From Rhizobium sp. AC27/96 (GTDB lineage Bacteria; Pseudomonadota; Alphaproteobacteria; Rhizobiales; Rhizobiaceae), in contig NZ_LXKN01000001.1 in the NCBI RefSeq assembly GCF_001692325.1, forward strand, positions 1,240,001 to 1,304,000: DNA of 64,000 nucleotides, written 5' to 3'. Position 1 is the first letter of the stretch. The number at the start of each line of letters is the position of its first letter. A program made the position numbers and the translations under genes. Shown one piece after another: positions 46,653-53,898 of this stretch. Below the pieces are notes generated by a model, which saw only the letters and a program-made list of their open reading frames with translations, searched no databases and had not been told where the DNA came from.

Positions 46653-46689
46653 AACCGCCGGCGCTGCTTTCCCAGGCAGCCCGGCGGTT
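46653..46689. terminator. Terminator-like hairpin after the cyclase gene
   Basis: AACCGCCGG pairs with CCGGCGGTT and GCTGC with GCAGC, with one bulged C and an 8-base loop. It starts 15 bp after the stop codon and 22 bp from the convergent gene's stop, so it may serve both. Confidence 0.65.
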
Positions 46690-46710
46690 CTGCTTATCGA
46701 AGCGCCTAAT

Positions 46711-47319
46711 CTACCAGAGAGTCTTGGCGGCTCGCGCCGGCCACTCCCGATCATAGGCTTCCTGATCGAAATCACCCTTCGCTGCCTTCAGCATCATACC
46801 TGGCGTAGGTAGGCTCACGGGATCGGCGAAACGCTCGGCATTCCAGAGTTCGGCCCGCATGACAGCGCGTGCACACTGGAAATACACCTCATCGATCGTG
46901 ATCACGACAACGCAGCGCGGGTGCTTTCCATCCATCTCAAAACCATCAAGCAGGCTCGGCTCGATGGAGACCACCGCGCGACCGTTGAGCCGCATCGTCG
47001 TATTCGAGCCGGGAACCAGGAACATCAGCGCCACGCGCGGATCGCGCACGATGTTCTCAAGCGAGTCGACACGATTATTGCCCCGCCAATCCGGAAGATG
47101 CAGTGTCCGTTCATCCGCGACACGGACGACACCGCCAAGGTCACCGCGCGGTGAACAATCCAACCCCTCCGGCCCCACTGTTGCCAGTGCCATGAACGGC
47201 GAAGCTTCGATCATTCGTCGGTATAGCGGCGTAAGCACCGTCGTCACCTTGGTGATCGACGCCTCGCCGACATGACCGTAAAGCTCTCTCAATTCCTCGA
47301 CTGAAGTAACGATGCGCAT
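46711..47319 (-). CDS. Pyridoxamine 5'-phosphate oxidase family (FMN-binding split barrel) protein
   Basis: 202 residues. The FMN-binding split-barrel pattern A-S-P-F-M-A-L-A-T-V-G-P-E-G-L-D-C-S-P-R-G-D, followed by L-P-D-W-R-G-N-N-R-V-D-S-L-E-N-I and the strand R-L-N-G-R-A-V, marks the PPOX family of the MSMEG_1061-like type. These are not true PdxH enzymes; they bind FMN or F420-like cofactors and have unknown substrates. Confidence 0.85.
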   Translation of the reverse strand: MRIVTSVEELRELYGHVGEASITKVTTVLTPLYRRMIEASPFMALATVGPEGLDCSPRGDLGGVVRVADERTLHLPDWRGNNRVDSLENIVRDPRVALMFLVPGSNTTMRLNGRAVVSIEPSLLDGFEMDGKHPRCVVVITIDEVYFQCARAVMRAELWNAERFADPVSLPTPGMMLKAAKGDFDQEAYDREWPARAAKTLW

Positions 47320-47377
47320 GCTGCCTCGCGTTCATTATGCGGCGCCCTGCCAAAAATCCGGCGCAGCACATGTCTCG

Positions 47378-48343
47378 TTACGAGGAGCGCCGAACCGGGG
47401 ATCTATAGAAGGATAGCACCGTCCCATCGCCAGTTTCGAGCGGTTTTTCTGCAATGATAGCTTCCGCAAGAAAGCTATCGATCGCCTCGAATACCGGAGC
47501 GGCGCTGACGATGCGCCGATGACCGAAGCCGTTGGCCCAGACGAGGCGAACATGCGCTCCCTGCGCGGCATAGGCACGGGCATGATCGGCACTCACTTCC
47601 TTGTCGTCCTCGGCATGGATGACAAGAACCGGCCGGTCGGGATCGAGAATGCCGCGCCGCTCGTCATAGGCGGTAAGCGCCCTGCCCGTCACACGCCCGA
47701 CCTCGGCCTCCAGCGCATGTTGCGTCTGCGGCTGAAGATGCATCAGGCGGCCGAAATCCTTGAACAGCCATCCCATGGCACTGGGCGCCCCGATCAGCAC
47801 CAGCTTCTTCGTCTCGATAGGATCGATGCCCGGCAGAAAGCCCGCAGATGCAAGTGCCAGCGAGGCACCACCGAATGAATGGCCGATCGCGGCATCAAGG
47901 ACACCGAAGCGCTCCGACGCTGCTGCTATAGCCGAAACCGCAAGGCGTATATTGAGGAAGCGGCCGGTGGAGCGGCCGTGTCCGGGAAGATCGAGCGAGA
48001 TCACCTCAGCCCCGGTTCCGGCAAGAAAAGCCGTCAGCTCGGACATGTACTCGCTGCTGGAACCCCAGCCATGAACGACGAGGTAGCGCTTGCGCGGCCC
48101 CTTGGCGCCGCCGTTGAAGCGATAGGCCATGGCGCGTCCGCCGGGAAAGGGCAGCATGAACTGTTCTGCTACCGCAAGACGTTCCCGGCCCTCCATATAG
48201 GCGGCCGTGGCCTTGGCACTACGCGGCCGCCGCGACGGAGTGAGACAGAAAAGCCTGAAACCAGCCTTGCCGGCGAGCTTCGGCGAAAGCCTGCCGAGGC
48301 CGGAGAGGCTCGACCGGGTGACCTTGAGCGCAAAGGATGGCAT
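47378..48343 (-). CDS. Alpha/beta hydrolase regulated by the divergent MarR gene
   Basis: 321 residues from the ATG at 48343; the longer frame to 48625 overlaps the MarR gene and is rejected. V-V-H-G-W-G-S-S-S-E-Y gives the oxyanion hole, the nucleophile Ser sits in G-H-S-F-G-G-A-S, and V-I-H-A-E-D-D-K-E-V and G-F-G-H-R hold the Asp and His. No signal peptide. It is divergent from the MarR regulator over only 45 bp that contain paired operators, so it is probably a MarR target. Confidence 0.87.
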   Translation of the reverse strand: MPSFALKVTRSSLSGLGRLSPKLAGKAGFRLFCLTPSRRPRSAKATAAYMEGRERLAVAEQFMLPFPGGRAMAYRFNGGAKGPRKRYLVVHGWGSSSEYMSELTAFLAGTGAEVISLDLPGHGRSTGRFLNIRLAVSAIAAASERFGVLDAAIGHSFGGASLALASAGFLPGIDPIETKKLVLIGAPSAMGWLFKDFGRLMHLQPQTQHALEAEVGRVTGRALTAYDERRGILDPDRPVLVIHAEDDKEVSADHARAYAAQGAHVRLVWANGFGHRRIVSAAPVFEAIDSFLAEAIIAEKPLETGDGTVLSFYRSPVRRSS

Positions 48344-48360
48344 AGTGGGAATCCAATAAT

Positions 48361-48394
48361 GTTCAACTATGAACAATAAAGTACAACGATGAAC
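48361..48394. promoter_or_regulatory. Paired MarR operator sites
   Basis: GTTCAACTATGAAC at 48361-48374 and GTACAACGATGAAC at 48381-48394 match at 12 of 14 positions and are offset by 20 bp, two helical turns. The first is a GTTCA-N4-TGAAC palindrome. The second overlaps the regulator's ATG. They sit in the 45-bp gap between the divergent hydrolase and MarR genes. Confidence 0.7.
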
Positions 48395-48874
48395 AAAAAT
48401 CAATCCCTTCCCTGGGACCACCCGCGTTTTCGAAGCTGGATCGCCGTGGCGCGCGCCTGCCAGCTGATGCAGCAATCGCTCGGACGCGCCCTGGCGCCTC
48501 TCGACATCAAGCCGCCGCATCTCGATATTCTCGTCAATCTCTTTCGTTTCGAAGGCATTTCCCAGCAGGAACTTGCCCGCAAGCTGCTGGTCGGCCGCTC
48601 CAACATGAGCATGCTGTTGCCGCAAATGGAGAGCCGCGGCTTGATCGAGCGCCGTGGCGACAAGCAGGACAAGCGCGTTCTTCGCCTCTATTTGACCGAG
48701 GCAGGCCGCCGCGTCACCGAGGAAGCCATGACCATCCAGACGGCGCTTATCGATCGCATGCTGTCACAGGCGCCCGTCGAGGAATGCGAACTCATGACCG
48801 TGCATATGGAGCGAATCGTCAGCCTGCTGATGCAGGACGAGAGCGAACCACTAGAGACGGTCGGCGATCAATGA
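48389..48874 (+). CDS. MarR-family transcriptional regulator
   Basis: 161 residues. The winged helix-turn-helix is at about 55-105: S-Q-Q-E-L-A-R-K-L-L-V-G-R-S-N-M-S, then the wing E-R-R-G-D-K-Q-D-K-R-V-L-R-L-Y-L-T. It probably represses itself and the divergent hydrolase through the paired sites that overlap its start codon. Its stop overlaps that of the convergent LtrA gene by 7 bp. Confidence 0.92.
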   Translation: MNKNQSLPWDHPRFRSWIAVARACQLMQQSLGRALAPLDIKPPHLDILVNLFRFEGISQQELARKLLVGRSNMSMLLPQMESRGLIERRGDKQDKRVLRLYLTEAGRRVTEEAMTIQTALIDRMLSQAPVEECELMTVHMERIVSLLMQDESEPLETVGDQ

Positions 48875-50067
48875 TCCCCGGCCGAACGCGCCGACGGGAC
48901 AACCCGTGTCAGAGAAGCAAACTCCCAGATCGCCACGACGACGAGCACTGCCGCCGCGAGAATGCCAAGCTGGTAGACCACCACCATCGGCAAGGTAAGA
49001 AGCAGTAAGGCCAGTCCGATAAGGCCGACCGCATGCGACAGCGGCGGACGCCCGGTCGTTGCGCCCTTGAACCAGAGGTTTCCGATCAAAAACACGGCCG
49101 GACCGCCAAGAATGGCGGCAGCGGCATGGATATCGGCCCGGTCATGCGGGTGCGCAAACAGGAATTCGTCGCCGACGACACTCAGGATGATGCCGGCGAG
49201 GATAGGGATATGCGCATAGGTGAAGGCCTGCCGCGCCAGGCTGCCTGGGGTATCATCATGCTCGATGCGATGAGCCGCCCGCTCGTGCCCGAACTGGAAG
49301 TAGATCCACCACAGCGCAACGGTACCGACGAAAGCCGTGATGAACACCGCAATGATCAGGGGCGTAACCGGCTGTTCCGCAAAGGTCTTGCCTGCCTGCA
49401 GGACGGCTTCGCCAAGGCAGATGATGATGAACAAAGCGCAGCGTTCGGCAAGATGCGCACCCGACACATCCCAATCCGCCGTGGTCGACTTGCCGAGACC
49501 GGGAACACGAAATCCAAGCGCAGGCGCTGCATATTCGATGACCAGCGCCGCGAGCCAAAGCACCACCCGCATCTCGCCTTCGAGAAGCGCTCCGGTGATC
49601 CAGAAGATGCCCGAGAATACGAGCCAAGTCGTGATACGAAGGAAGTTGCGGTGATTGGCCGGGCTGACATCCCTGAGGGCATAGACCGTAAACAGCGAGC
49701 GGCCGACCTGCATGAAGACATAGGCGCCGGCAAAGAAAATCGCCTTCTCACCGAAGGCCTCCGGGATCGCCGCCGATAGAATAAGCCCGGCAAACATCAG
49801 CACGAACAGCATGATGCGCACCGGCATGCGATCCGGGTCCAGCCAATTCGTCACCCAGGCGGTAAAGACCCACACCCACCATACGGCAAAGATCAGCATG
49901 ATCGTTTCAAGCCCACCCAAAAGCGTGAAGTGCTCGGCCAAGGTGTGGGCAAGCTGTGAAATCGAAAAGACGAATACCAGATCGAAAAACAGCTCGACGA
50001 AGGAGACCTTGCTCTCGTTCTTGCTGCCCTTGGCGCGAAGCCAGCTTTCCCTACCCCCAAGGATCAT
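48868..50067 (-). CDS. Low temperature requirement protein A (LtrA) family
   Basis: 399 residues with about eleven hydrophobic segments. The LtrA hallmark V-S-F-V-E-L-F-F-D-L-V-F-V-F lies near the N-terminus, with H-L-A-E-R-C-A-L-F-I-I-I-C-L-G-E in the middle. The family was named from Listeria growth at low temperature; its transport or other role is unknown. Confidence 0.92.
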   Translation of the reverse strand: MILGGRESWLRAKGSKNESKVSFVELFFDLVFVFSISQLAHTLAEHFTLLGGLETIMLIFAVWWVWVFTAWVTNWLDPDRMPVRIMLFVLMFAGLILSAAIPEAFGEKAIFFAGAYVFMQVGRSLFTVYALRDVSPANHRNFLRITTWLVFSGIFWITGALLEGEMRVVLWLAALVIEYAAPALGFRVPGLGKSTTADWDVSGAHLAERCALFIIICLGEAVLQAGKTFAEQPVTPLIIAVFITAFVGTVALWWIYFQFGHERAAHRIEHDDTPGSLARQAFTYAHIPILAGIILSVVGDEFLFAHPHDRADIHAAAAILGGPAVFLIGNLWFKGATTGRPPLSHAVGLIGLALLLLTLPMVVVYQLGILAAAVLVVVAIWEFASLTRVVPSARSAGDH

Positions 50068-50101
50068 GCCTGCGCCCCTTCTCAGGTCGTTGATGCCAAT
50101 A

Positions 50102-50476
50102 TCAGTGAGACCTTCCGGCCGTATCGCGAGTGAGGCCCTTCTCTTTCAATTCGGCTTCATATGCCGCGAAAAGTTCGTGGCCCTTCTGGCCGAGTTCACG
50201 CAGATAGGTCCAGGTGAAAATGCCGGTATCGTGCATGTCGTCGAAGCCGATGCGCACGGCATAATTGCCTGTCGGCGTCATCGACATGATGCCGACATTG
50301 CGCTTGCCCGGCACGGTGACCTTCTGCCCCGGCCCATGGCCCTGAACCTCGGCGGAGGGTGACAAGACCCTCAGCATCTCGGCCGGCAGATCGAAACTCG
50401 TGCCGTCGTCAAAGCTCACCACCAGATGGCGGCGGTCCTTCGATACCTTCAGTTCTGTCGGCCAGACGTCGCTCAT
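50102..50476 (-). CDS. DUF971 (gamma-butyrobetaine hydroxylase-like N-terminal) protein
   Basis: 124 residues from the ATG at 50476; starts up to seven codons earlier are possible. [21 protein letters not shown] and [12 protein letters not shown] are the DUF971 pattern, often seen near iron-sulfur cluster genes. It is cytoplasmic. It is divergent from moaA over 134 bp. Confidence 0.85.
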   Translation of the reverse strand: MSDVWPTELKVSKDRRHLVVSFDDGTSFDLPAEMLRVLSPSAEVQGHGPGQKVTVPGKRNVGIMSMTPTGNYAVRIGFDDMHDTGIFTWTYLRELGQKGHELFAAYEAELKEKGLTRDTAGRSH

Positions 50477-50535
50477 CAGCTTTTCCATGTCGTTCAATGC
50501 TCGTTTTGAGGATTATGCTGCCATTCGTTCACGCG

Positions 50536-50558
50536 CAAGTGCAATCAAAATGCATTTG
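50536..50558. promoter_or_regulatory. Inverted repeat in the DUF971-moaA control region
   Basis: CAAGTGCA-N7-TGCATTTG, 7 of 8 arm positions complementary, 53 bp before the moaA start. A possible regulator site; no Moco riboswitch fold is apparent. Confidence 0.35.
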
Positions 50559-50610
50559 CCTTGACGCAACAATCGCCTATGCACACATTAGCAGTGTAAC
50601 GGAGGTTCGT

Positions 50611-51660
50611 GTGAACAGCATAGTCGGTACCATAGGCAACGCATCAGCGCTGCAGGCGGATGCGTCCCCCATGATCGACCCCTTCGGGAGAGCCGTCAGC
50701 TACCTGCGTGTTTCGGTCACCGACCGCTGCGATTTCCGCTGCACCTATTGCATGGCGGAACATATGACCTTCCTGCCGAAGAAGGATCTGCTGACGCTCG
50801 AAGAGCTCAACCGGCTCTGTTCCGCCTTCATCGCCAAGGGTGTCCGCAAGATCAGGCTCACCGGTGGCGAACCTCTGGTGCGCAAGAATATTATGTTTCT
50901 GGTCCGCGAACTCGGCAAGCGCGTGCAGGACGGCGCGCTCGACGAATTGACGCTGACGACGAACGGCTCGCAGCTCGCCCGCCATGCCGATGAGCTGTAT
51001 GATTGCGGCGTGCGGCGCATCAACGTCTCGCTCGATACCCTCAACCCCGACAAATTCCGGGCGATTACCCGCTGGGGCGATTTCGCCAAGGTGATGGAAG
51101 GCATCGACGCCGCGCAAAGGGCTGGCCTGAAGATCAAGCTCAACGCCGTCGCCCTCAAGGATTTCAACGAAACGGAAATCCCCGAGCTGATGCGCTTTGC
51201 ACACGGCAAAGGCATGGACCTCACCGTTATCGAAACGATGCCGATGGGCGAGATCGAAGAGGATCGCACCGATCAGTATCTGCCGCTCTCCAAGCTGCGC
51301 AGCGATCTCGAGCGCCAGTTCACGCTAAGCGATATTCCCTACAAGACCGGCGGCCCGGCCCGATACGTCAACGTGGCGGAAACCGGCGGCCGGCTCGGCT
51401 TCATCACGCCAATGACGCATAATTTCTGCGAGAGCTGCAATCGCGTACGCCTCACCTGCACCGGCACGCTTTACATGTGTCTCGGCCAGAACGACGCGGC
51501 CGATCTGCGCACGGCTCTGCGCGCGACCGAAGATGACGCTCTCCTTTACGCCGCGATCGACGAAGCCATCACCCGCAAGCCGAAAGGCCACGACTTCATT
51601 ATCGATCGTACTCACAATCGCCCGGCTGTTGCGCGCCACATGAGCGTCACCGGCGGCTGA
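50611..51660 (+). CDS. moaA: GTP 3',8-cyclase MoaA (molybdopterin biosynthesis)
   Basis: 349 residues from a GTG at 50611, five bases after GGAGG; the longer frame to 50359 overlaps the divergent gene and is rejected. The radical-SAM cluster Cys are C40, C44 and C47 in C-D-F-R-C-T-Y-C. The C-terminal cluster is in C-E-S-C with a third Cys 14 residues on. The protein ends in the essential Gly-Gly. It converts GTP to 3',8-cyclo-GTP, the first step of molybdenum cofactor synthesis. mobA and mobB lie 6-7 kb downstream. Confidence 0.95.
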   Translation: MNSIVGTIGNASALQADASPMIDPFGRAVSYLRVSVTDRCDFRCTYCMAEHMTFLPKKDLLTLEELNRLCSAFIAKGVRKIRLTGGEPLVRKNIMFLVRELGKRVQDGALDELTLTTNGSQLARHADELYDCGVRRINVSLDTLNPDKFRAITRWGDFAKVMEGIDAAQRAGLKIKLNAVALKDFNETEIPELMRFAHGKGMDLTVIETMPMGEIEEDRTDQYLPLSKLRSDLERQFTLSDIPYKTGGPARYVNVAETGGRLGFITPMTHNFCESCNRVRLTCTGTLYMCLGQNDAADLRTALRATEDDALLYAAIDEAITRKPKGHDFIIDRTHNRPAVARHMSVTGG

Positions 51661-51679
51661 TCAAGATCGAGACAATCAA

Positions 51680-52432
51680 ATGCAGCTTGAGCTCATTCGC
51701 AATGCGACGCTGAAGATCACCTATGGCGGCCATGTGCTGCTGATCGATCCCTATTTCGCGCCACGCCACAGCTTGCCATCCTTTACCGGCCGCTCTCCCA
51801 ACCCGATGACGGAACTACCCGGCTCCATCGACGGTATTCTCCAGGGAGTGGAATTGGTGATCGTGTCGCATCTGCACACCGATCACTTCGATACGGTTGC
51901 GAAAGAGCGTGTATCGAAAACCCTGCCGCTCCTCTGCCAGCCCGGCGACGAAAGCTCTATCCGCGAATCCGGCTTCACTGATGTCACGACTCTGCTCCAA
52001 ACCACGGTCTGGCAGGGAATAACGATCACGCCGCGGCAAGGCAGCCATGGCCTCGGCCCGGTCGTCGAGAAAATGGGCCATGTCATCGGCTTCACGCTGG
52101 AAGCTCCCGGCGAACCCACCGTCTATTGGGCCGGCGATACCGTGCTTTATCCGCCGGTCGCCGACACGATCGGGCAGGTCTCGCCCGACATCATCATCAC
52201 CCATTCCTGCGGCGCGCGCTGGGATGGCGATCTGATCGTCATGGATGCCGAGCAGACCGTCGCAGTCAGCCGCCTCGCGCCGCAGGCGATCGTCGTTGCA
52301 ACCCATATGGAAGCGCTCGACCACGCGACGATCACGCGGCAAGATCTCCGCCAGGCAGCAAATACGGCGGGTATCGATCCGTCGCACCTGCTGATCCCCG
52401 CCGATGGCGAAACGCTCCACTTGAGCCGATGA
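51680..52432 (+). CDS. MBL-fold metallohydrolase (UlaG-like)
   Basis: 250 residues. The metallo-beta-lactamase motif H-L-H-T-D-H-F-D lies at about 60-67. I-T-Y-G-G-H-V-L-L-I-D-P-Y at the start, and Y-W-A-G-D-T-V-L-Y and A-T-H-M-E-A-L-D-H later, give the remaining metal ligands. It lacks a signal peptide. It lies 19 bp after moaA, so it is probably co-transcribed, but the family does not suggest a role in Moco synthesis. Confidence 0.88.
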   Translation: MQLELIRNATLKITYGGHVLLIDPYFAPRHSLPSFTGRSPNPMTELPGSIDGILQGVELVIVSHLHTDHFDTVAKERVSKTLPLLCQPGDESSIRESGFTDVTTLLQTTVWQGITITPRQGSHGLGPVVEKMGHVIGFTLEAPGEPTVYWAGDTVLYPPVADTIGQVSPDIIITHSCGARWDGDLIVMDAEQTVAVSRLAPQAIVVATHMEALDHATITRQDLRQAANTAGIDPSHLLIPADGETLHLSR

Positions 52433-52457
52433 TCTGCCCGGCCCAAGGCAAGCGCCA

Positions 52458-52563
52458 CTAGAGCATTTCCAGGAAAAGTGCACAGCGGGTTTCCGTCCGG
52501 AAATGCGTAAAAACAAAGAGATAGAGCGCTTTCGCGATTCGAAGAAAAGCGAAAGGGCTCTAG
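52458..52563. repeat. Rhizobiaceae intergenic palindromic repeat (RIME-like)
   Basis: A 106-bp element bounded by CTAGAGC and GCTCTAG. Inside, GCATTTCC/GGAAATGC (52463-52470 and 52499-52506) form one hairpin and GAGC-GCTTTCGC/GCGAAAG-GGCTC form a second, joined by the A-rich GTAAAAACAAAGAG linker. I recognise this type of element as recurrent between genes in Rhizobiaceae genomes; assignment to RIME is from memory. Its right border contains the TAG stop of the VOC gene. Confidence 0.7.
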
Positions 52564-52958
52564 CGAGCCGCGAACCGCTTCTTCGCCTCTTCGGTTGCCG
52601 GCATATACAGGGACACCGCGGTGCCCTCGGGATCGCGGAACTGGAACGTCTTGTTGCCCCAGGGCATCGTCTTCAGCTCCTGAACAAGCGAAACCTTGTC
52701 CTTCAGTCGTTCGTATTCGGCATCGATATCCTCGACCTGGAATTCGATAAAGGCAGTGCGATTGGCGCCTGGCTCGGCGCTGCCCTCTTTCCAAAGAGCA
52801 ACGGTTTCGACCGCGCCGATCGCCAACGCAACCCCCGACGTCTCGATCTCGGCAAAGACCGGGGCGAGCCATTTGGCCTGGAACCCGGTCACCATTTCAT
52901 AAAAGGCAACCATGGTATTGATATCAGCGGTAATGAGACGGATGGAGGCGAGCTTCAT
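52560..52958 (-). CDS. VOC family (glyoxalase/bleomycin-resistance-like) protein
   Basis: 132 residues from the ATG at 52958 (AAAGGA upstream). The betaalphabetabetabeta repeats carry the VOC metal sites in M-K-L-A-S-I-R-L-I-T-A-D, A-F-I-E-F-Q-V-E-D-I-D and the final F-R-D-P-E-G-T-A-V-S-L-Y. It is a metal-dependent enzyme or binding protein of unknown substrate. The divergent WYL regulator probably controls it. Its stop codon lies in the border of the palindromic repeat. Confidence 0.87.
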   Translation of the reverse strand: MKLASIRLITADINTMVAFYEMVTGFQAKWLAPVFAEIETSGVALAIGAVETVALWKEGSAEPGANRTAFIEFQVEDIDAEYERLKDKVSLVQELKTMPWGNKTFQFRDPEGTAVSLYMPATEEAKKRFAAR

Positions 52959-52980
52959 AGCAAGTCCTTTCGATGGAGGG

Positions 52981-53000
52981 CGAAGCCTTCTGCGGCTTCG
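52981..53000. promoter_or_regulatory. Perfect palindrome in the VOC-regulator intergenic region
   Basis: CGAAGCC-TTCTGC-GGCTTCG, 7-base arms, lying 23 bp upstream of the VOC gene start and 60 bp before the regulator. Candidate operator or hairpin. Confidence 0.45.
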
Positions 53001-53021
53001 AAGACCCTCTTGTCGCACAGC

Positions 53022-53047
53022 CCTGCTGCCACCATACTGTCAGCAGG
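53022..53047. promoter_or_regulatory. Second inverted repeat next to the regulator start
   Basis: CCTGCTG-N12-CAGCAGG, perfect 7-base arms, overlapping the AGGAG ribosome-binding site of the WYL regulator. Candidate autoregulatory operator. Confidence 0.45.
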
Positions 53048-53059
53048 AGTAAGTATGCG

Positions 53060-53770
53060 ATGCGCCGTGCCGACCGACTGTTTCAGATCATCCAGATTCT
53101 GCGCCGATCAACCCGACCTGTGACGGCCAAGGCGCTGGCAGCGGAACTGGAAGTTTCGAAGCGCACTGTTTATCGCGACGTGGCCGACCTGATCGGCCAG
53201 CGAGTTCCCATCGAAGGCGAAGCAGGGCTCGGCTATGTGCTCGCCACCAGCTACGACATGCCGCCGCTGATGTTGGCGCCAGACGAACTGGAGGCAGTGG
53301 TGCTGGGCGCGCAGTGGGTCGCGGGCCATTCCGACAAGGCCCTCGCCAATGCCGCGCGCGATGTGGTAGCGAAGATCGCCGCCGTCGTCCCCGAGCGCCT
53401 GCGTCTCTTCATCCTCGAGCCGACCGTCGGCGCAAGACCGACTTTCGGCAAGCTGGAAGAGCATGTCGATGCCTCGCTGCTCAGATCGGCAATCCGCAAC
53501 GGTGTGAAACTGCGGCTCCGCTACAGCTCCGAGGCGGGCGACGAGACCGAGCGCACCGTGTGGCCTGTGATCCTCGGCTATGCCGAGACGAGCAGCCTCT
53601 TGGTCGCCTGGTGTGAACTGCGACAGGGTTTCCGGCATTTCCGCACCGACCGGATCATTGGGGCCGAGATACTCGAAGAACCCATCGGATTGCGCTCGGG
53701 CGAATTACGTCGCCGCTGGCAGCGCTGGCGCGAAGAGCAACTCCATAAATCCCCGGGATTGCTATCCTGA
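53060..53770 (+). CDS. YafY-type HTH/WYL-domain transcriptional regulator
   Basis: 236 residues from the ATG at 53060. The N-terminal helix-turn-helix (T-A-K-A-L-A-A-E-L-E-V-S-K-R-T-V-Y-R-D-V) is at about 22-41. The C-terminal WYL domain spans about 140-215, with V-W-P-V-I-L-G-Y and the R-H-F-R-T-D-R-I motif. The pairing of YafY-like regulators with divergent VOC genes is common in alphaproteobacteria and implies control of the VOC gene by a small ligand. Confidence 0.9.
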   Translation: MRRADRLFQIIQILRRSTRPVTAKALAAELEVSKRTVYRDVADLIGQRVPIEGEAGLGYVLATSYDMPPLMLAPDELEAVVLGAQWVAGHSDKALANAARDVVAKIAAVVPERLRLFILEPTVGARPTFGKLEEHVDASLLRSAIRNGVKLRLRYSSEAGDETERTVWPVILGYAETSSLLVAWCELRQGFRHFRTDRIIGAEILEEPIGLRSGELRRRWQRWREEQLHKSPGLLS

Positions 53771-53836
53771 AGGCAGGTGCCGTGGCGGACGTCGCCCCAC
53801 CGTTCAATCCCACGACCAAATGACAACCAAAATCGA

Positions 53837-53865
53837 AAAGCGCCGGACCAGTGACCCGGCGCTTT
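53837..53865. terminator. Bidirectional terminator between WYL regulator and chemoreceptor
   Basis: AAAGCGCCGG/CCGGCGCTTT, a perfect 10-bp stem with a 9-base loop, between two convergent stop codons at 53770 and 53899. A-rich and T-rich edges are present on each side. Confidence 0.85.
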
Positions 53866-53898
53866 CAAATATTTATGATTATTTTCTAATATTTTACT

